Origin: Planctomycetota bacterium
GTDB lineage: Bacteria > Planctomycetota > B15-G4 > JADJEK01
Reading direction: 5' to 3'
DNA length: 64,000 nucleotides
Assembly (NCBI GenBank): GCA_016709145.1
Contig: JADJEK010000002.1
Location: 186,001-250,000 of the forward strand
Part shown: positions 44,367 through 55,015 of the stretch, in pieces
Layout: each line of letters starts with the position of its first letter
How positions within the stretch are numbered: the first letter of the stretch is position 1
Notes under the pieces: generated by a model
Databases searched by the model: none
Told to the model about the DNA's origin: nothing
The model's input: the letters and a program-made list of their open reading frames with translations, nothing else
Translations under genes and position numbers: made by a program

Positions 44367-45809
44367 TCAGGGAACGAGCACGATCCCGTCGAGCAGCGCG
44401 CGCAGCATCCGATCGGCGTCATCGGCGTCGGCCGATGAGCCGTTCCAGCGCAGAGTGAACAGCACGCCTTCGCGTCTCAGGTAGAGCGCGGTCTCGGCCG
44501 GCCCAGTCTGACTCGCTTGCCGCACTGCGCGCAACGTGCGCGGGGAAGCGGCCACCTCGTCGACGCGTGCCGGACTCGCCAGTCGACCGAGTCGCTTCAT
44601 GCGCTCGTCGAACGCCACGCCGTCGGCGGCGACGAACGACTCGAGGTCCTGGCTCGGGTCGAGCACGCGGATCGCATCGATGCGGACATCGGGCCCGGCG
44701 CCGGCGCTGCGCGTCACATGCAGGGTGAACACGGCATTGGTCGCGACCGGCAGCATGCGGTACGCCGAGCCGACGTCGATCGCGAAGCCGATGTCGGGGC
44801 GATCGAAACGTCCGCACGCGGCGGCCGAGCCGAAGCGATTCCGTGCGAGTCGCGCGGCGAGTCCTTCGTCGGCCGGCAAGTCGATCGTCAACGCGGCGAG
44901 CATGCGCTCGAACTCGCGCTCTCGTTCGCGCGAATCGCGTGCGTCCGCGCGCAGATCGAACGCGAGCAGCAGCGTGGAGTCGACGAGCACGTAAATGCGG
45001 TCGAGGCGGCGTGGCCGCGTTCCGGCTTCGGCGTTCTTGCCCGCGAGTCCGCAGCCGGCCCCGTCGTAGCGCGCCTTGGCCCGGCGCGCGGGGAGACCAG
45101 CGATCGTCACGGGCTCGATCGTCTCGACCTTGCCGAGCGGGGTGCGGCGCAAGAACGCATCGAGGTCGGTCTCGAGCGCACGAGCGAGGTCGATCGGCGT
45201 GCATTCGTTCACGAGCATGATGTCGAGCTCGGTCGACAGGCCATCGCGGCGCAAGCGGAGATGCTCGATGCACGGCCCGGACGGCGGAGAGGGGACGGCG
45301 AGCCAACCGGCGGGGAGCGGCAGGCGCAATGAACCGGCGGCTCCGACGTAGGTATCGCCGCGCATGCGCTCGAGCGCGGCGACGTCGAGTTCCTCCATGC
45401 CGACGATGGCCATCGCGCCCGACTCGGCGGCTCGCATGTGGAACACGAGGTCGAGGATCTCGCCGGCGCCGTCGGTCGGATCGAGGCGCCGCAATTCACG
45501 GCGCACGAAGATCGAGACGATGGGGCCGTCCACGTGCGTGCCGAGGACGTGCGTGACGCTGCGACTCTCGCCGAGGTCGTCCCGGAGTTGGCGCAACGTG
45601 GCTTCGAGGTCGGCGACTCCGACTTGTCCGAACAGCTCGCAGCCGAAGTCGCCCGCGATCGGTTGCATCATCGCCGCGACGTCGTTCGCGGCCCACCCGG
45701 CGTCGAAGTCGCGCAGGGTTGCGACGGCGGCGTCGACGTCCGGCGGCGGAGCGACTTGGGCCTGGCTCGGCGCCAACCAGAAACAGAGGGCCACGAGGAT
45801 CGACGTCAA
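44367..45809 (-). CDS. Exported protein with NTF2-like domain, in an ECF sigma operon
   Basis: The product has 480 residues. A signal peptide (TSILVALCFWLAPSQAQ) begins at a TTG codon that overlaps the anti-sigma stop as TTGA and has GGAG seven bases upstream. Residues about 20-145 look like an SnoaL/NTF2-type fold (TLRDFDAGWAANDVAAMM, FVRRELRRLD). Two similar beta domains follow (about 155-260 and 330-480; LRLPLPAGWLAVPS, IGFAIDVGSAYRML), resembling PsbP/DcrB-like folds. It may sense or respond to an envelope stress controlled by the sigma factor. The function is unknown. Confidence 0.65.
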   Translation of the reverse strand: MTSILVALCFWLAPSQAQVAPPPDVDAAVATLRDFDAGWAANDVAAMMQPIAGDFGCELFGQVGVADLEATLRQLRDDLGESRSVTHVLGTHVDGPIVSIFVRRELRRLDPTDGAGEILDLVFHMRAAESGAMAIVGMEELDVAALERMRGDTYVGAAGSLRLPLPAGWLAVPSPPSGPCIEHLRLRRDGLSTELDIMLVNECTPIDLARALETDLDAFLRRTPLGKVETIEPVTIAGLPARRAKARYDGAGCGLAGKNAEAGTRPRRLDRIYVLVDSTLLLAFDLRADARDSREREREFERMLAALTIDLPADEGLAARLARNRFGSAAACGRFDRPDIGFAIDVGSAYRMLPVATNAVFTLHVTRSAGAGPDVRIDAIRVLDPSQDLESFVAADGVAFDERMKRLGRLASPARVDEVAASPRTLRAVRQASQTGPAETALYLRREGVLFTLRWNGSSADADDADRMLRALLDGIVLVP

Positions 45810-46615
45810 CGCTGATCTCCACCGGCTGCGTCGCGTCGGACTTTGCGCAACGCGCGATGGAACCCGGCACCAGGTTGTGACGGGGCGCGCTCGAGAGCGA
45901 CGGCGGTCGGAGCGAACGAACCGATGCCGGCCGGGAATTGCGCGTTCATGACGTTGACGACGTGCACGTCGCCGCCGAAACGGTCGATCGCGTGCTCGAC
46001 GTCGACGACGGCGACCGGCGGCGATGTCGGCGCCGGCAGAACGCCGAATCCGAGCCACGCGAACGTGCCGAGCAGGATCGCGGCGGCCGCCGCCCACGCC
46101 ATGCGCATCCGCAGCGGAGCGCCGTGCAGAAGACCGCTGACGCGCAGGCGCGCCAGAACCGCGTCGACGAAACCGTGCGGCGGAGTCGGCGCCGGCCACG
46201 CGCGCAAGAGACGATCGGCGACGTGATCGGTCGACCATGCTTCGGCGCAATGCGCGCAGGTCGCCACGTGCGCGCGCAGCGCCGCGACTTGAGGATCGAA
46301 ACGCTCGTCACGCAGAGCGTGCTCGAGTGCCTCGCGCTTGCGCGCGCAGACCGCGCGTTGCGCACCGTCGATCGCGATCGCGGCGACGAAACGATCGGTG
46401 CTGCGCGAACTCGGCGCCGGGACAGACCATGCGCGCAGCAGGAGCTCCTGATCACGGGCCTGCGCGAACTCGGCGGCACAGGTCGAGCACGACGCGCAGT
46501 GCGACTCGAGGGCGGCGAGCGTTTCGCGATCGAGGTCCCGTGGGAACGCGGCGATCAACGCGGTGCTCGCGCGCGAGCACGCTGGATCGAGTGGAGAACG
46601 GGATTCGGTGGCCAT
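45806..46615 (-). CDS. Anti-sigma factor with two zinc-finger motifs
   Basis: The 269-residue product has two HxxxCxxC motifs: HCASCSTC (about 39-46) and HVATCAHC (about 115-122), each part of a helical zinc anti-sigma (ZAS) domain. One transmembrane helix lies at about 172-192 (AWAAAAAILLGTFAWLGFGV), then a periplasmic tail of about 75 residues. It should hold the neighbouring ECF sigma factor at the membrane. Most ZAS proteins have one such domain. The gene is 16 bases downstream of the sigma gene. Confidence 0.82.
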   Translation of the reverse strand: MATESRSPLDPACSRASTALIAAFPRDLDRETLAALESHCASCSTCAAEFAQARDQELLLRAWSVPAPSSRSTDRFVAAIAIDGAQRAVCARKREALEHALRDERFDPQVAALRAHVATCAHCAEAWSTDHVADRLLRAWPAPTPPHGFVDAVLARLRVSGLLHGAPLRMRMAWAAAAAILLGTFAWLGFGVLPAPTSPPVAVVDVEHAIDRFGGDVHVVNVMNAQFPAGIGSFAPTAVALERAPSQPGAGFHRALRKVRRDAAGGDQR

Positions 46616-46631
46616 CGACGATCCTCGGGGT

Positions 46632-47219
46632 TCAGACTTTGAGCCGGCGCAGGCGTTGGCGCAGGGCTTCGCGGGCCCGATGCAGACGCGACTTGACCGT
46701 GCCTTCGGAGCACTCCATGACCTGCGCGATCTCGCGATAGTCGAGATCCTGGTACTCGCGCAGGACGAACGCGACGCGCTGATCCTCGGGGAGTTCGTCG
46801 ACCGCGGCGCGGACCAGACGATCGATCTCCGCAGCCGACATCTGATCGCTCGGTTGCAGCGTCGCTCCCTCGGGTTCGAATCGAGGCTGCATGTCGTCTC
46901 CCGTCGAAGATGCCTCGGCGTCCAGCGAGATCGCGTTCAGCCGGCGCTTCTTCAACAGGTCGAAACAGTGGTTCTTGACGTAGGCGTAGACCCAGGTCGT
47001 GAATCGCACCCCGCGCCGGGGGTCGAAGCGATCGAGCGTGCGGAACACCTTCAGGAAGATCTCCTGCGTCACGTCTTCGACGTCGTTCGCGAGGCGACCG
47101 CCGATCAAGCGATGCACGGTCTGGTACATCGGCACCTGCAAGTGCTCGACGATGGCGCGCACGGCGCTTTCGTCGCCGGCGCGCGCGCGCTCGATGATCT
47201 GTTCGGGCACGTCGTGCAT
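46632..47219 (-). CDS. ECF RNA polymerase sigma factor (sigma-70 family)
   Basis: The 195-residue product has region 2 (NDVEDVTQEIFLKVFRTLDRF, FTTWVYAYVKNHCFDLLKKRR) and region 4 (ELPEDQRVAFVLREYQDLDYREIAQVMECSEGTVKSRLHRAREAL; quoted in pieces, conserved throughout). It is an RpoE-type extracytoplasmic-function sigma factor with a full set of -10 and -35 reading helices. The anti-sigma gene follows directly. A GGAACC/TTATGA pair upstream of its start suggests that it activates its own operon. Confidence 0.9.
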   Translation of the reverse strand: MHDVPEQIIERARAGDESAVRAIVEHLQVPMYQTVHRLIGGRLANDVEDVTQEIFLKVFRTLDRFDPRRGVRFTTWVYAYVKNHCFDLLKKRRLNAISLDAEASSTGDDMQPRFEPEGATLQPSDQMSAAEIDRLVRAAVDELPEDQRVAFVLREYQDLDYREIAQVMECSEGTVKSRLHRAREALRQRLRRLKV

Positions 47220-47246
47220 CGGATCCCGCGTCGGTGGACCGTCCCC

Positions 47247-47274
47247 TCATAAGGAGAGGCGTGGTCGTGGTTCC
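47247..47274 (-). promoter_or_regulatory. Possible autoregulated ECF promoter
   Basis: On the minus strand GGAACC (47269-47274) precedes TTATGA (47247-47252) by 16 bases; GGAAC is the usual ECF -35 core. The sigma gene begins 28 bases downstream of the -10 box. Confidence 0.5.
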
Positions 47275-47396
47275 CGCAGGAATGTGCAGGAATCCGGGGC
47301 GGGCGTCGGTTCGCCCGCCCTCCGTGGCCCACGCGCCGCCGAATGTGGCATAGGGTCGCAGAACGCGATCCTTGTGCTCCGCGACCGCTTGCCCCG

Positions 47397-47424
47397 TTGA
47401 AACGGCATCGCGGCCCATTATGCT
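47397..47424 (+). promoter_or_regulatory. Promoter of the ATP synthase operon
   Basis: TTGAAA (47397-47402) and TATGCT (47419-47424) are 16 bases apart, close to the sigma-70 consensus. Transcription should start near 47431, about 30 bases before the atpZ-like gene. The whole gap 47220-47461 holds only this and the minus-strand ECF promoter. Confidence 0.65.
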
Positions 47425-47461
47425 TCCGGCCCTTTCTTGCACCAGACGTGCGAACGAATGA

Positions 47462-47779
47462 GTGCAAGGGCAGCGAGTGCGTGTGGTCCACGACGACACT
47501 GGGACTGGGAAGGACGGTCAGCGTCCACCCCGTAATGCTCTGGCCGAGGCGTATCGCGTCCTCGACCTGGGCCTCCGGATGACGTTGTCGGTCGCCGCGT
47601 TCGCCGCGGGTGGCTTCTGGCTGGATCGCAAGCTCGGTCTTGGTTTCCCGGTCGGAACTCTCGTGGGATTCGCGCTCGGCTTCGTCGCGGGCTTCTGGGC
47701 CTTGATCCGCGGTCTCGATCGACCGCGCTCGAGCAAGGGCAAGGGCGACGCAACGAGCGAGGACGGATCCGGCCGATGA
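47462..47779 (+). CDS. atpZ: AtpZ-like ATP synthase accessory protein
   Basis: Small membrane protein, 105 residues, with two transmembrane helices (about 36-53 and 64-82) in the AtpZ pattern LGLRMTLSVAAFAAGGFWLD then GTLVGFALGFVAGFW. AtpZ forms with AtpI a channel thought to bring Mg2+ or Ca2+ to the ATP synthase. The GTG at 47462 is one of several possible starts, and a later GTG at about 47477 is also possible. The stop overlaps the next gene as ATGA. Confidence 0.75.
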   Translation: MQGQRVRVVHDDTGTGKDGQRPPRNALAEAYRVLDLGLRMTLSVAAFAAGGFWLDRKLGLGFPVGTLVGFALGFVAGFWALIRGLDRPRSSKGKGDATSEDGSGR

Positions 47780-48186
47780 CGACGACCCGCGCGCGCTCCA
47801 ACCTCGGCCCGTCGATCACGGGAGTGACGGTGGGGGCGTTGATCGCGAGCCTGGCCCTCTCGGCCTGGATCGACGGAGCGCGCGGGATCGTCGCGGGTAG
47901 TGCGGGTGCGCTCGTGGCCTTGCTGGTTCAAGGCCTGTCGGGTTGGCTCGTGCTGCGACGCTGGCGCGACAGTGACGCGGCCTTCCTCGGCGCGTTCGCT
48001 GGCGCGATGGCGGTCCGTGTCGGCGGCGGCACGCTGCTCGTGCTGATCGCCTTGGCGAGTCGTCGGCTCGCGCCGTTGCCGTTCCTCGCGGCCTTCGGCG
48101 TGGTCTACGTGGTGCTCGAAGTGGTTGCGGACGTGCTGTACGTCCGCATGGAACGGCAGAAGTCGGACAAGGACGCTCGATGCTGA
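47776..48186 (+). CDS. atpI: AtpI-like ATP synthase assembly protein
   Basis: This 136-residue protein has four membrane helices (VTVGALIASLALSAWI, IVAGSAGALVALLVQGLSG, AFLGAFAGAMAVRVGGGTLL, FLAAFGVVYVVLEVVADVLY), matching AtpI by position and topology. AtpI helps assemble the c-ring. Direct sequence similarity is limited. It overlaps its upstream neighbour by four bases and atpB by seven. Confidence 0.65.
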   Translation: MTTTRARSNLGPSITGVTVGALIASLALSAWIDGARGIVAGSAGALVALLVQGLSGWLVLRRWRDSDAAFLGAFAGAMAVRVGGGTLLVLIALASRRLAPLPFLAAFGVVYVVLEVVADVLYVRMERQKSDKDARC

Positions 48187-49046
48187 CCGCCCTGACCGTG
48201 CTGACGACGCACCTTGCGCTGACTGCGAGCGAAGCTCCGGCCGCGCAATCGGACGGCAAGCTCAGCGCGACCGAGATCTACTCGCAGTTGTTCGGCCACC
48301 TCACGCCGCACACGTACTTCTCGGTGCCGTTGTTCGGCCTGACGTGGAACTTCACGAACCACACAGCCGTCATGCTGCTCGCGGGCGTGATCCTCGTCGC
48401 GCTGTTCTATCTCGGTCACGGCATCCGCAATCTGCGCGACGGTTCCGCTCCGCGCGGCCGAATGCCGAATCTGCTCGAAGCGCTGGTCGGCTTCATCGTC
48501 AACGAGATGGTCTATCCGACGATGGGCAAGGAAGTGGGGCGCAAGTTCGCTCCGCTGTTCCTGACCCAGTTCTTCTTCATTTGGCTGGTCAACCTGCTCG
48601 GCAACTCGCCGCTGCCGCCGATCATCGCCGGCGCGCCGACGTCGAACCTCGCGGTGACCGCCGCGCTCGCGTCCACGACGCTGCTCGTGATGCTCGCCGC
48701 CGGCGCCAAGGCCTCGGGCGTGTTCGGCATGTGGAAGGCGCTGGTGCCGCACGGTTTGCCGCCCGGCATCCGCGAGGTCCTGTTCCTCGTCGAACTCGTC
48801 GGCTTCTTCATCAAGCCCATCGCGTTGACCATTCGTTTGTTCGCCAACATCTTCGGCGGACACCTGGTCGTGCTGTCGATGTTCGGCCTCATCTACTACT
48901 TCGACAGCGTGCCGATCTTCGGCGCGGTGCTCCCGATGTCGATCTTCGTCGGCATCCTCGAACTCCTGGTGGCGTTCCTCCAGGCGTTCATCTTCACGTT
49001 CCTCTCGATCATGTTCGTTCAGGCTTCGGTGCATCCGGAGCACTGA
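48180..49046 (+). CDS. atpB: F0F1 ATP synthase subunit a
   Basis: Subunit a forms the two proton half-channels beside the c-ring. The product has 288 residues with an N-terminal hydrophobic start and the family segments NHTAVMLLAGVILVALFY, QFFFIWLVNLLGNSPLPP and PIALTIRLFANIFGGH. The arginine in TIRLFAN is the essential residue (E. coli Arg210). Its ATG lies inside the end of the upstream gene (7-base overlap), so translation is coupled. Confidence 0.96.
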   Translation: MLTALTVLTTHLALTASEAPAAQSDGKLSATEIYSQLFGHLTPHTYFSVPLFGLTWNFTNHTAVMLLAGVILVALFYLGHGIRNLRDGSAPRGRMPNLLEALVGFIVNEMVYPTMGKEVGRKFAPLFLTQFFFIWLVNLLGNSPLPPIIAGAPTSNLAVTAALASTTLLVMLAAGAKASGVFGMWKALVPHGLPPGIREVLFLVELVGFFIKPIALTIRLFANIFGGHLVVLSMFGLIYYFDSVPIFGAVLPMSIFVGILELLVAFLQAFIFTFLSIMFVQASVHPEH

Positions 49047-49106
49047 TCCGGTTCTCGTTCGATGTCTTGCGCTCCAGTCAGGCGCGCGTTCAGCAAGGAG
49101 ATGTTC

Positions 49107-49355
49107 ATGCTTCAGGAAACGACTCAGGCGGCGATGGACCTCATGCCCGTCGGTGCGGGTATCGGCGCGGGCCTCGCGGTCATCGGTGGTGCGCTCGGTA
49201 TCGGCAAGCTCGCGGCTTCGGCCTGCGAAGGCACGGCTCGTCAGCCCGAAGCGGGCGGCGCGATCCGCACCAACATGCTGATCACGGCCGGCATGATCGA
49301 AGGCGCGACGCTGTTCGCGATCGTTCTCTGCCTGCTGCTCAAGTTCATCAAGTGA
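49107..49355 (+). CDS. atpE: F0F1 ATP synthase subunit c
   Basis: Two-helix proteolipid of 82 residues making the rotor ring. Helix 1 is GAGIGAGLAVIGGALGIGKL and helix 2 is MLITAGMIEGATLFAIVLCL, with the ion-binding glutamate in MIEGA. The residue after it is Gly and the helix-1 sodium ligands are missing, so the ring should carry protons. The ATG at 49107 has AAGGAG at ideal distance; an earlier in-frame ATG is two codons before it. Confidence 0.95.
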   Translation: MLQETTQAAMDLMPVGAGIGAGLAVIGGALGIGKLAASACEGTARQPEAGGAIRTNMLITAGMIEGATLFAIVLCLLLKFIK

Positions 49356-49403
49356 CCGTCCGTCGCGTCCTGTTCGCGTTCATCTGACTGACGGAGATCG
49401 GCC

Positions 49404-49928
49404 ATGGATTTCTTGGTCCCGGCGCTGGCGTCCGGAGGGAGCTTGAACCCTCTCGACTTCGATCCCAGCGCGTTCATGCTGACGCTGATCGTGTTCTTGA
49501 TCCTGTTCGGGCTCCTGCTGAAGTTCGGCTGGAATCCGATCCTCGACGCGCTCGACGCGCGTGAGAAGCGGATCTCCGACGCGATCGCATCGGCCGAGAA
49601 CGCCAAGCGCGAAGCGGAGCGTCTGCTCGCCGAGCACAAGAAGTCCGTGGCCGACACCGAACGCCTGGTCGCCGCTCGCCTCGAAGAGGGGCGCAAGATG
49701 GTTCAAAAGCAGGCGGACGATCTGATGGCGCGGGCTCAGGCCGACGCGGCCGCGGAGCGCGAACGCGTCCGCAAGGAGATCGAGGGCGAGAAGGTCAAGG
49801 CGTTGTCGGAGCTGCGCTCCGAAGCGGTGCGCCTGTCGCGTCTCGTGGCCGAAAAGTCACTCGGACGTCAGATCGACGAGAACGACCACCGTCGCCTCGC
49901 GAACGACGTCCTGGCCGCGTTGAAGTGA
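49404..49928 (+). CDS. atpF: F0F1 ATP synthase subunit b
   Basis: Subunit b is the peripheral stalk. The 174-residue product has one membrane helix (about 24-42, FMLTLIVFLILFGLLLKF), then a long charged coiled coil (ALDAREKRISDAIASAENAK, AEREEVRKEIEGEK-type) and ends with a delta-binding tail. The WNPILDALDAREKRI motif is typical. It is preceded by ACGGAGATCGGCC. Confidence 0.95.
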   Translation: MDFLVPALASGGSLNPLDFDPSAFMLTLIVFLILFGLLLKFGWNPILDALDAREKRISDAIASAENAKREAERLLAEHKKSVADTERLVAARLEEGRKMVQKQADDLMARAQADAAAERERVRKEIEGEKVKALSELRSEAVRLSRLVAEKSLGRQIDENDHRRLANDVLAALK

Positions 49929-49935
49929 GCTGAAG

Positions 49936-50484
49936 ATGGCCGTTGGTCTCGCAACCGTCCGTTACGTGAAGGCCCTGTTCGCGCTGGCGAAGAGCCGCGG
50001 AGAGCAGGACGTGCTCGGCCAGGAGGTCGCGCGGCTCGGAACATTGTTCGAGACCTCGCCCGAACTGGTCGCGCTCGTGCGCAACCCGAAAGTGGCGGTC
50101 GAGGCGAAGAAGCGCGTGCTGCGCTCGGCGCTGCTCGATCAGAGCTCGGCGACGTTGCGCGATTTCGTCGAGTATTGCTTCGATCACCGCCGCTTCGACG
50201 TGGTCCTCGAGACCGCCGAGGAGTTCGCGCGCGTGGATCGAGAGGATCGTGGCATCGTCGTGGCGACCGTCGACAGCGCGCAAGCGCTCGACGACGCGAC
50301 TCGGGCGGCGCTCGTTGCGCGGCTGCAAGAGACGACGGGCAAGTCGATCGTGTTGAGAGAGTCCGTGGTGCCGGGGTTGATCGGTGGCATCGCCATCCAG
50401 ATCGGCTCGCGGCGGTGGGACGGCAGCGTGAAGCGTCGTCTCGACGATCTGGAGAAGCATCTCCAGGTCGCTCGCATGGCCTAA
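49936..50484 (+). CDS. atpH: F0F1 ATP synthase subunit delta
   Basis: Delta joins the b stalk to the top of F1. The 182-residue product has the N-terminal helical domain (VRYVKALFALAKSRGEQDVL) and the C-terminal signature LRESVVPGLIGGIAIQIGSRRWDGSVKRRLDDL quoted here only in outline (LIGGIAIQIG as the core). It is seven bases after atpF in the usual order. Confidence 0.94.
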   Translation: MAVGLATVRYVKALFALAKSRGEQDVLGQEVARLGTLFETSPELVALVRNPKVAVEAKKRVLRSALLDQSSATLRDFVEYCFDHRRFDVVLETAEEFARVDREDRGIVVATVDSAQALDDATRAALVARLQETTGKSIVLRESVVPGLIGGIAIQIGSRRWDGSVKRRLDDLEKHLQVARMA

Positions 50485-50508
50485 GGGTTCGAACGTTCGG
50501 AGGATTGG

Positions 50509-52056
<1,548 letters not shown>

Positions 52057-52062
52057 TCGTCC

Positions 52063-52935
52063 ATGGCCAAGGGCATCAAGGAACTCCGCCGCCGCATCCG
52101 AGGCGTCAAGAACATCGCGCAGATCACGCGCGCGATGGAGATGGTGGCGTCGACGAAGCTGAAGCGCCTGCAAGAGCGCGCCGAGGGCAGCAAGCCCTAC
52201 GGCGAAGCGCTGCGGATGCTCGTCGGACGGCTCGCCGGCAAGGTCGAGTCCGAGCAGTTCCCGCTGTTGCGCGGCAACACGAGTGGGGCCATCGGCCTGC
52301 TCGTGGTGACGGGTGACAAGGGCCTCTGCGGCGCGTACCACAGCAACTTGTTCAAGACCGTCACCGCGCTCGTGCAGCAGAACCCGGGAACCCCGATCAA
52401 GCTGTTCGTGTACGGCGGCAAGGGCCGCATCTACTTCCGTGGGCGTAAGCCTGGCATCGAGCTCGCGTATCCGGACGTGGTCGAGAAGATCCCGTTCGTG
52501 TCCGTGCGCGATGCCGTACGCGGCCTGGTGAAGCGTTTCCTCGCCGGCGAGATCGGCAGCCTGAAGCTGGTGTCGACGCGATTCCTGTCGGCTGCGCAGC
52601 AGAAGCCCGAAGTGCGGGACCTGCTGCCGATCGATCCGGCGTCGTTGCTCGGCGATCCCGTCGCCGCGAAACACTTCGACCCGATCCTGGAACCGTCGAC
52701 CGAGGTGATCTTCGAGCGCCTGTTGCCGAAGTACCTCGAGATGCAGGTCTACGGCGCGGTGCTCGAGGCGCTGGCGTCCGAGTTCGCGATGCGCCGCATC
52801 GCGATGAAGGCGGCGACCGATGCCGCGAACGACATGATTTCGTCGCTGACGCGCCAGTACAACCGCGCGCGCCAGGAGACGATCACGAAGGAACTGCTGG
52901 AAATCGTCGGAGGCGCCGAAGCACTCAAGGGTTGA
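52063..52935 (+). CDS. atpG: F0F1 ATP synthase subunit gamma
   Basis: Gamma is the central shaft of F1. The 290-residue product has the N-terminal helix KGIKELRRRIRGVKNIAQIT, followed by MEMVASTKLKRLQ, and the C-terminal signature ASEFAMRRIAMKAATDAANDM then YNRARQETITKELLEIVGGA. Both helices that form the shaft are complete. It is six bases after atpA. Confidence 0.96.
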   Translation: MAKGIKELRRRIRGVKNIAQITRAMEMVASTKLKRLQERAEGSKPYGEALRMLVGRLAGKVESEQFPLLRGNTSGAIGLLVVTGDKGLCGAYHSNLFKTVTALVQQNPGTPIKLFVYGGKGRIYFRGRKPGIELAYPDVVEKIPFVSVRDAVRGLVKRFLAGEIGSLKLVSTRFLSAAQQKPEVRDLLPIDPASLLGDPVAAKHFDPILEPSTEVIFERLLPKYLEMQVYGAVLEALASEFAMRRIAMKAATDAANDMISSLTRQYNRARQETITKELLEIVGGAEALKG

Positions 52936-52953
52936 TCGCTTCGACAGGAGTGA

Positions 52954-54390
<1,437 letters not shown>

Positions 54391-54437
54391 GCGACTCGGA
54401 GTCGAGCGGTTCCTCGGTGTAGGTGAAGGAGCGATCG

Positions 54438-54875
54438 ATGGCGGACGCCACCACGACGACGACCGGACGCACGTTCCGGCTCGAGTTGATCAGTCCGGAG
54501 CGCGTGCTCTTGGATCGCACGGTGCGTTCGGCACAGGTTCCCGCCGAGGATGGCTTGGTCGGTGTCCTTGCCGGGCATGCGCCGCTGGTTTCGCCGGTGG
54601 TCCCGGGCGTGCTCACGCTGGTCGACGAGAACGGTCAGCGCCATCGGTACGCGGTGGGGCAGGGCTTCGTCGAGATCACGAAGGACCGTGTCCGCGTGCT
54701 CGTCGATTCGGCCGAGCACCCGGATCAGATCGATCGGACGCGCGCGCAGAAGGCATTCGATCGTGCGCGTGAACGGCTCGGGAAGCGCGGCTCCGACAAG
54801 GATGTCGACTTCGCTCGTGCGGAAGCGTCGCTGTACCGCGCGATGGCGCGTCTCAAGGTCGTCGCTTCGCTTTGA
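54438..54875 (+). CDS. atpC: F0F1 ATP synthase subunit epsilon
   Basis: Epsilon sits on gamma and controls ATP hydrolysis. The 145-residue product has the beta-sandwich (FRLELISPERVLLDRTVRSA, VPAEDGLVGVLAGHAPLVS, HRYAVGQGFVEI) and a C-terminal helical hairpin. The ATG at 54438 has AAGGAG six bases before it; an in-frame GTG five codons upstream overlaps that site and is less likely. It is the last gene of the atp operon. Confidence 0.95.
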   Translation: MADATTTTTGRTFRLELISPERVLLDRTVRSAQVPAEDGLVGVLAGHAPLVSPVVPGVLTLVDENGQRHRYAVGQGFVEITKDRVRVLVDSAEHPDQIDRTRAQKAFDRARERLGKRGSDKDVDFARAEASLYRAMARLKVVASL

Positions 54876-54883
54876 TCGACGGC

Positions 54884-54952
54884 GGACGCCGAAGCGGCCG
54901 CGGGCGGGACGCGAGTTCCGTTCGCGGCCGTTGAGTTGCACGTCGGGCGTCC
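54884..54952 (+). terminator. Nested hairpins between atpC and aspS
   Basis: An outer stem GGACGCC (54884-54890) with GGCGTCC (54946-54952) encloses an inner stem CGGCCGCG (54895-54902) with CGCGGCCG (54923-54930). It begins nine bases after the atpC stop and has no T-run. It may end the atp operon. Confidence 0.45.
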
Positions 54953-55015
54953 GTAGCGTTTCGAGCTTCACGAGTCGCTTCCGCGTCGAACACGCGGAAG
55001 GGACGGGAGGGTCCT

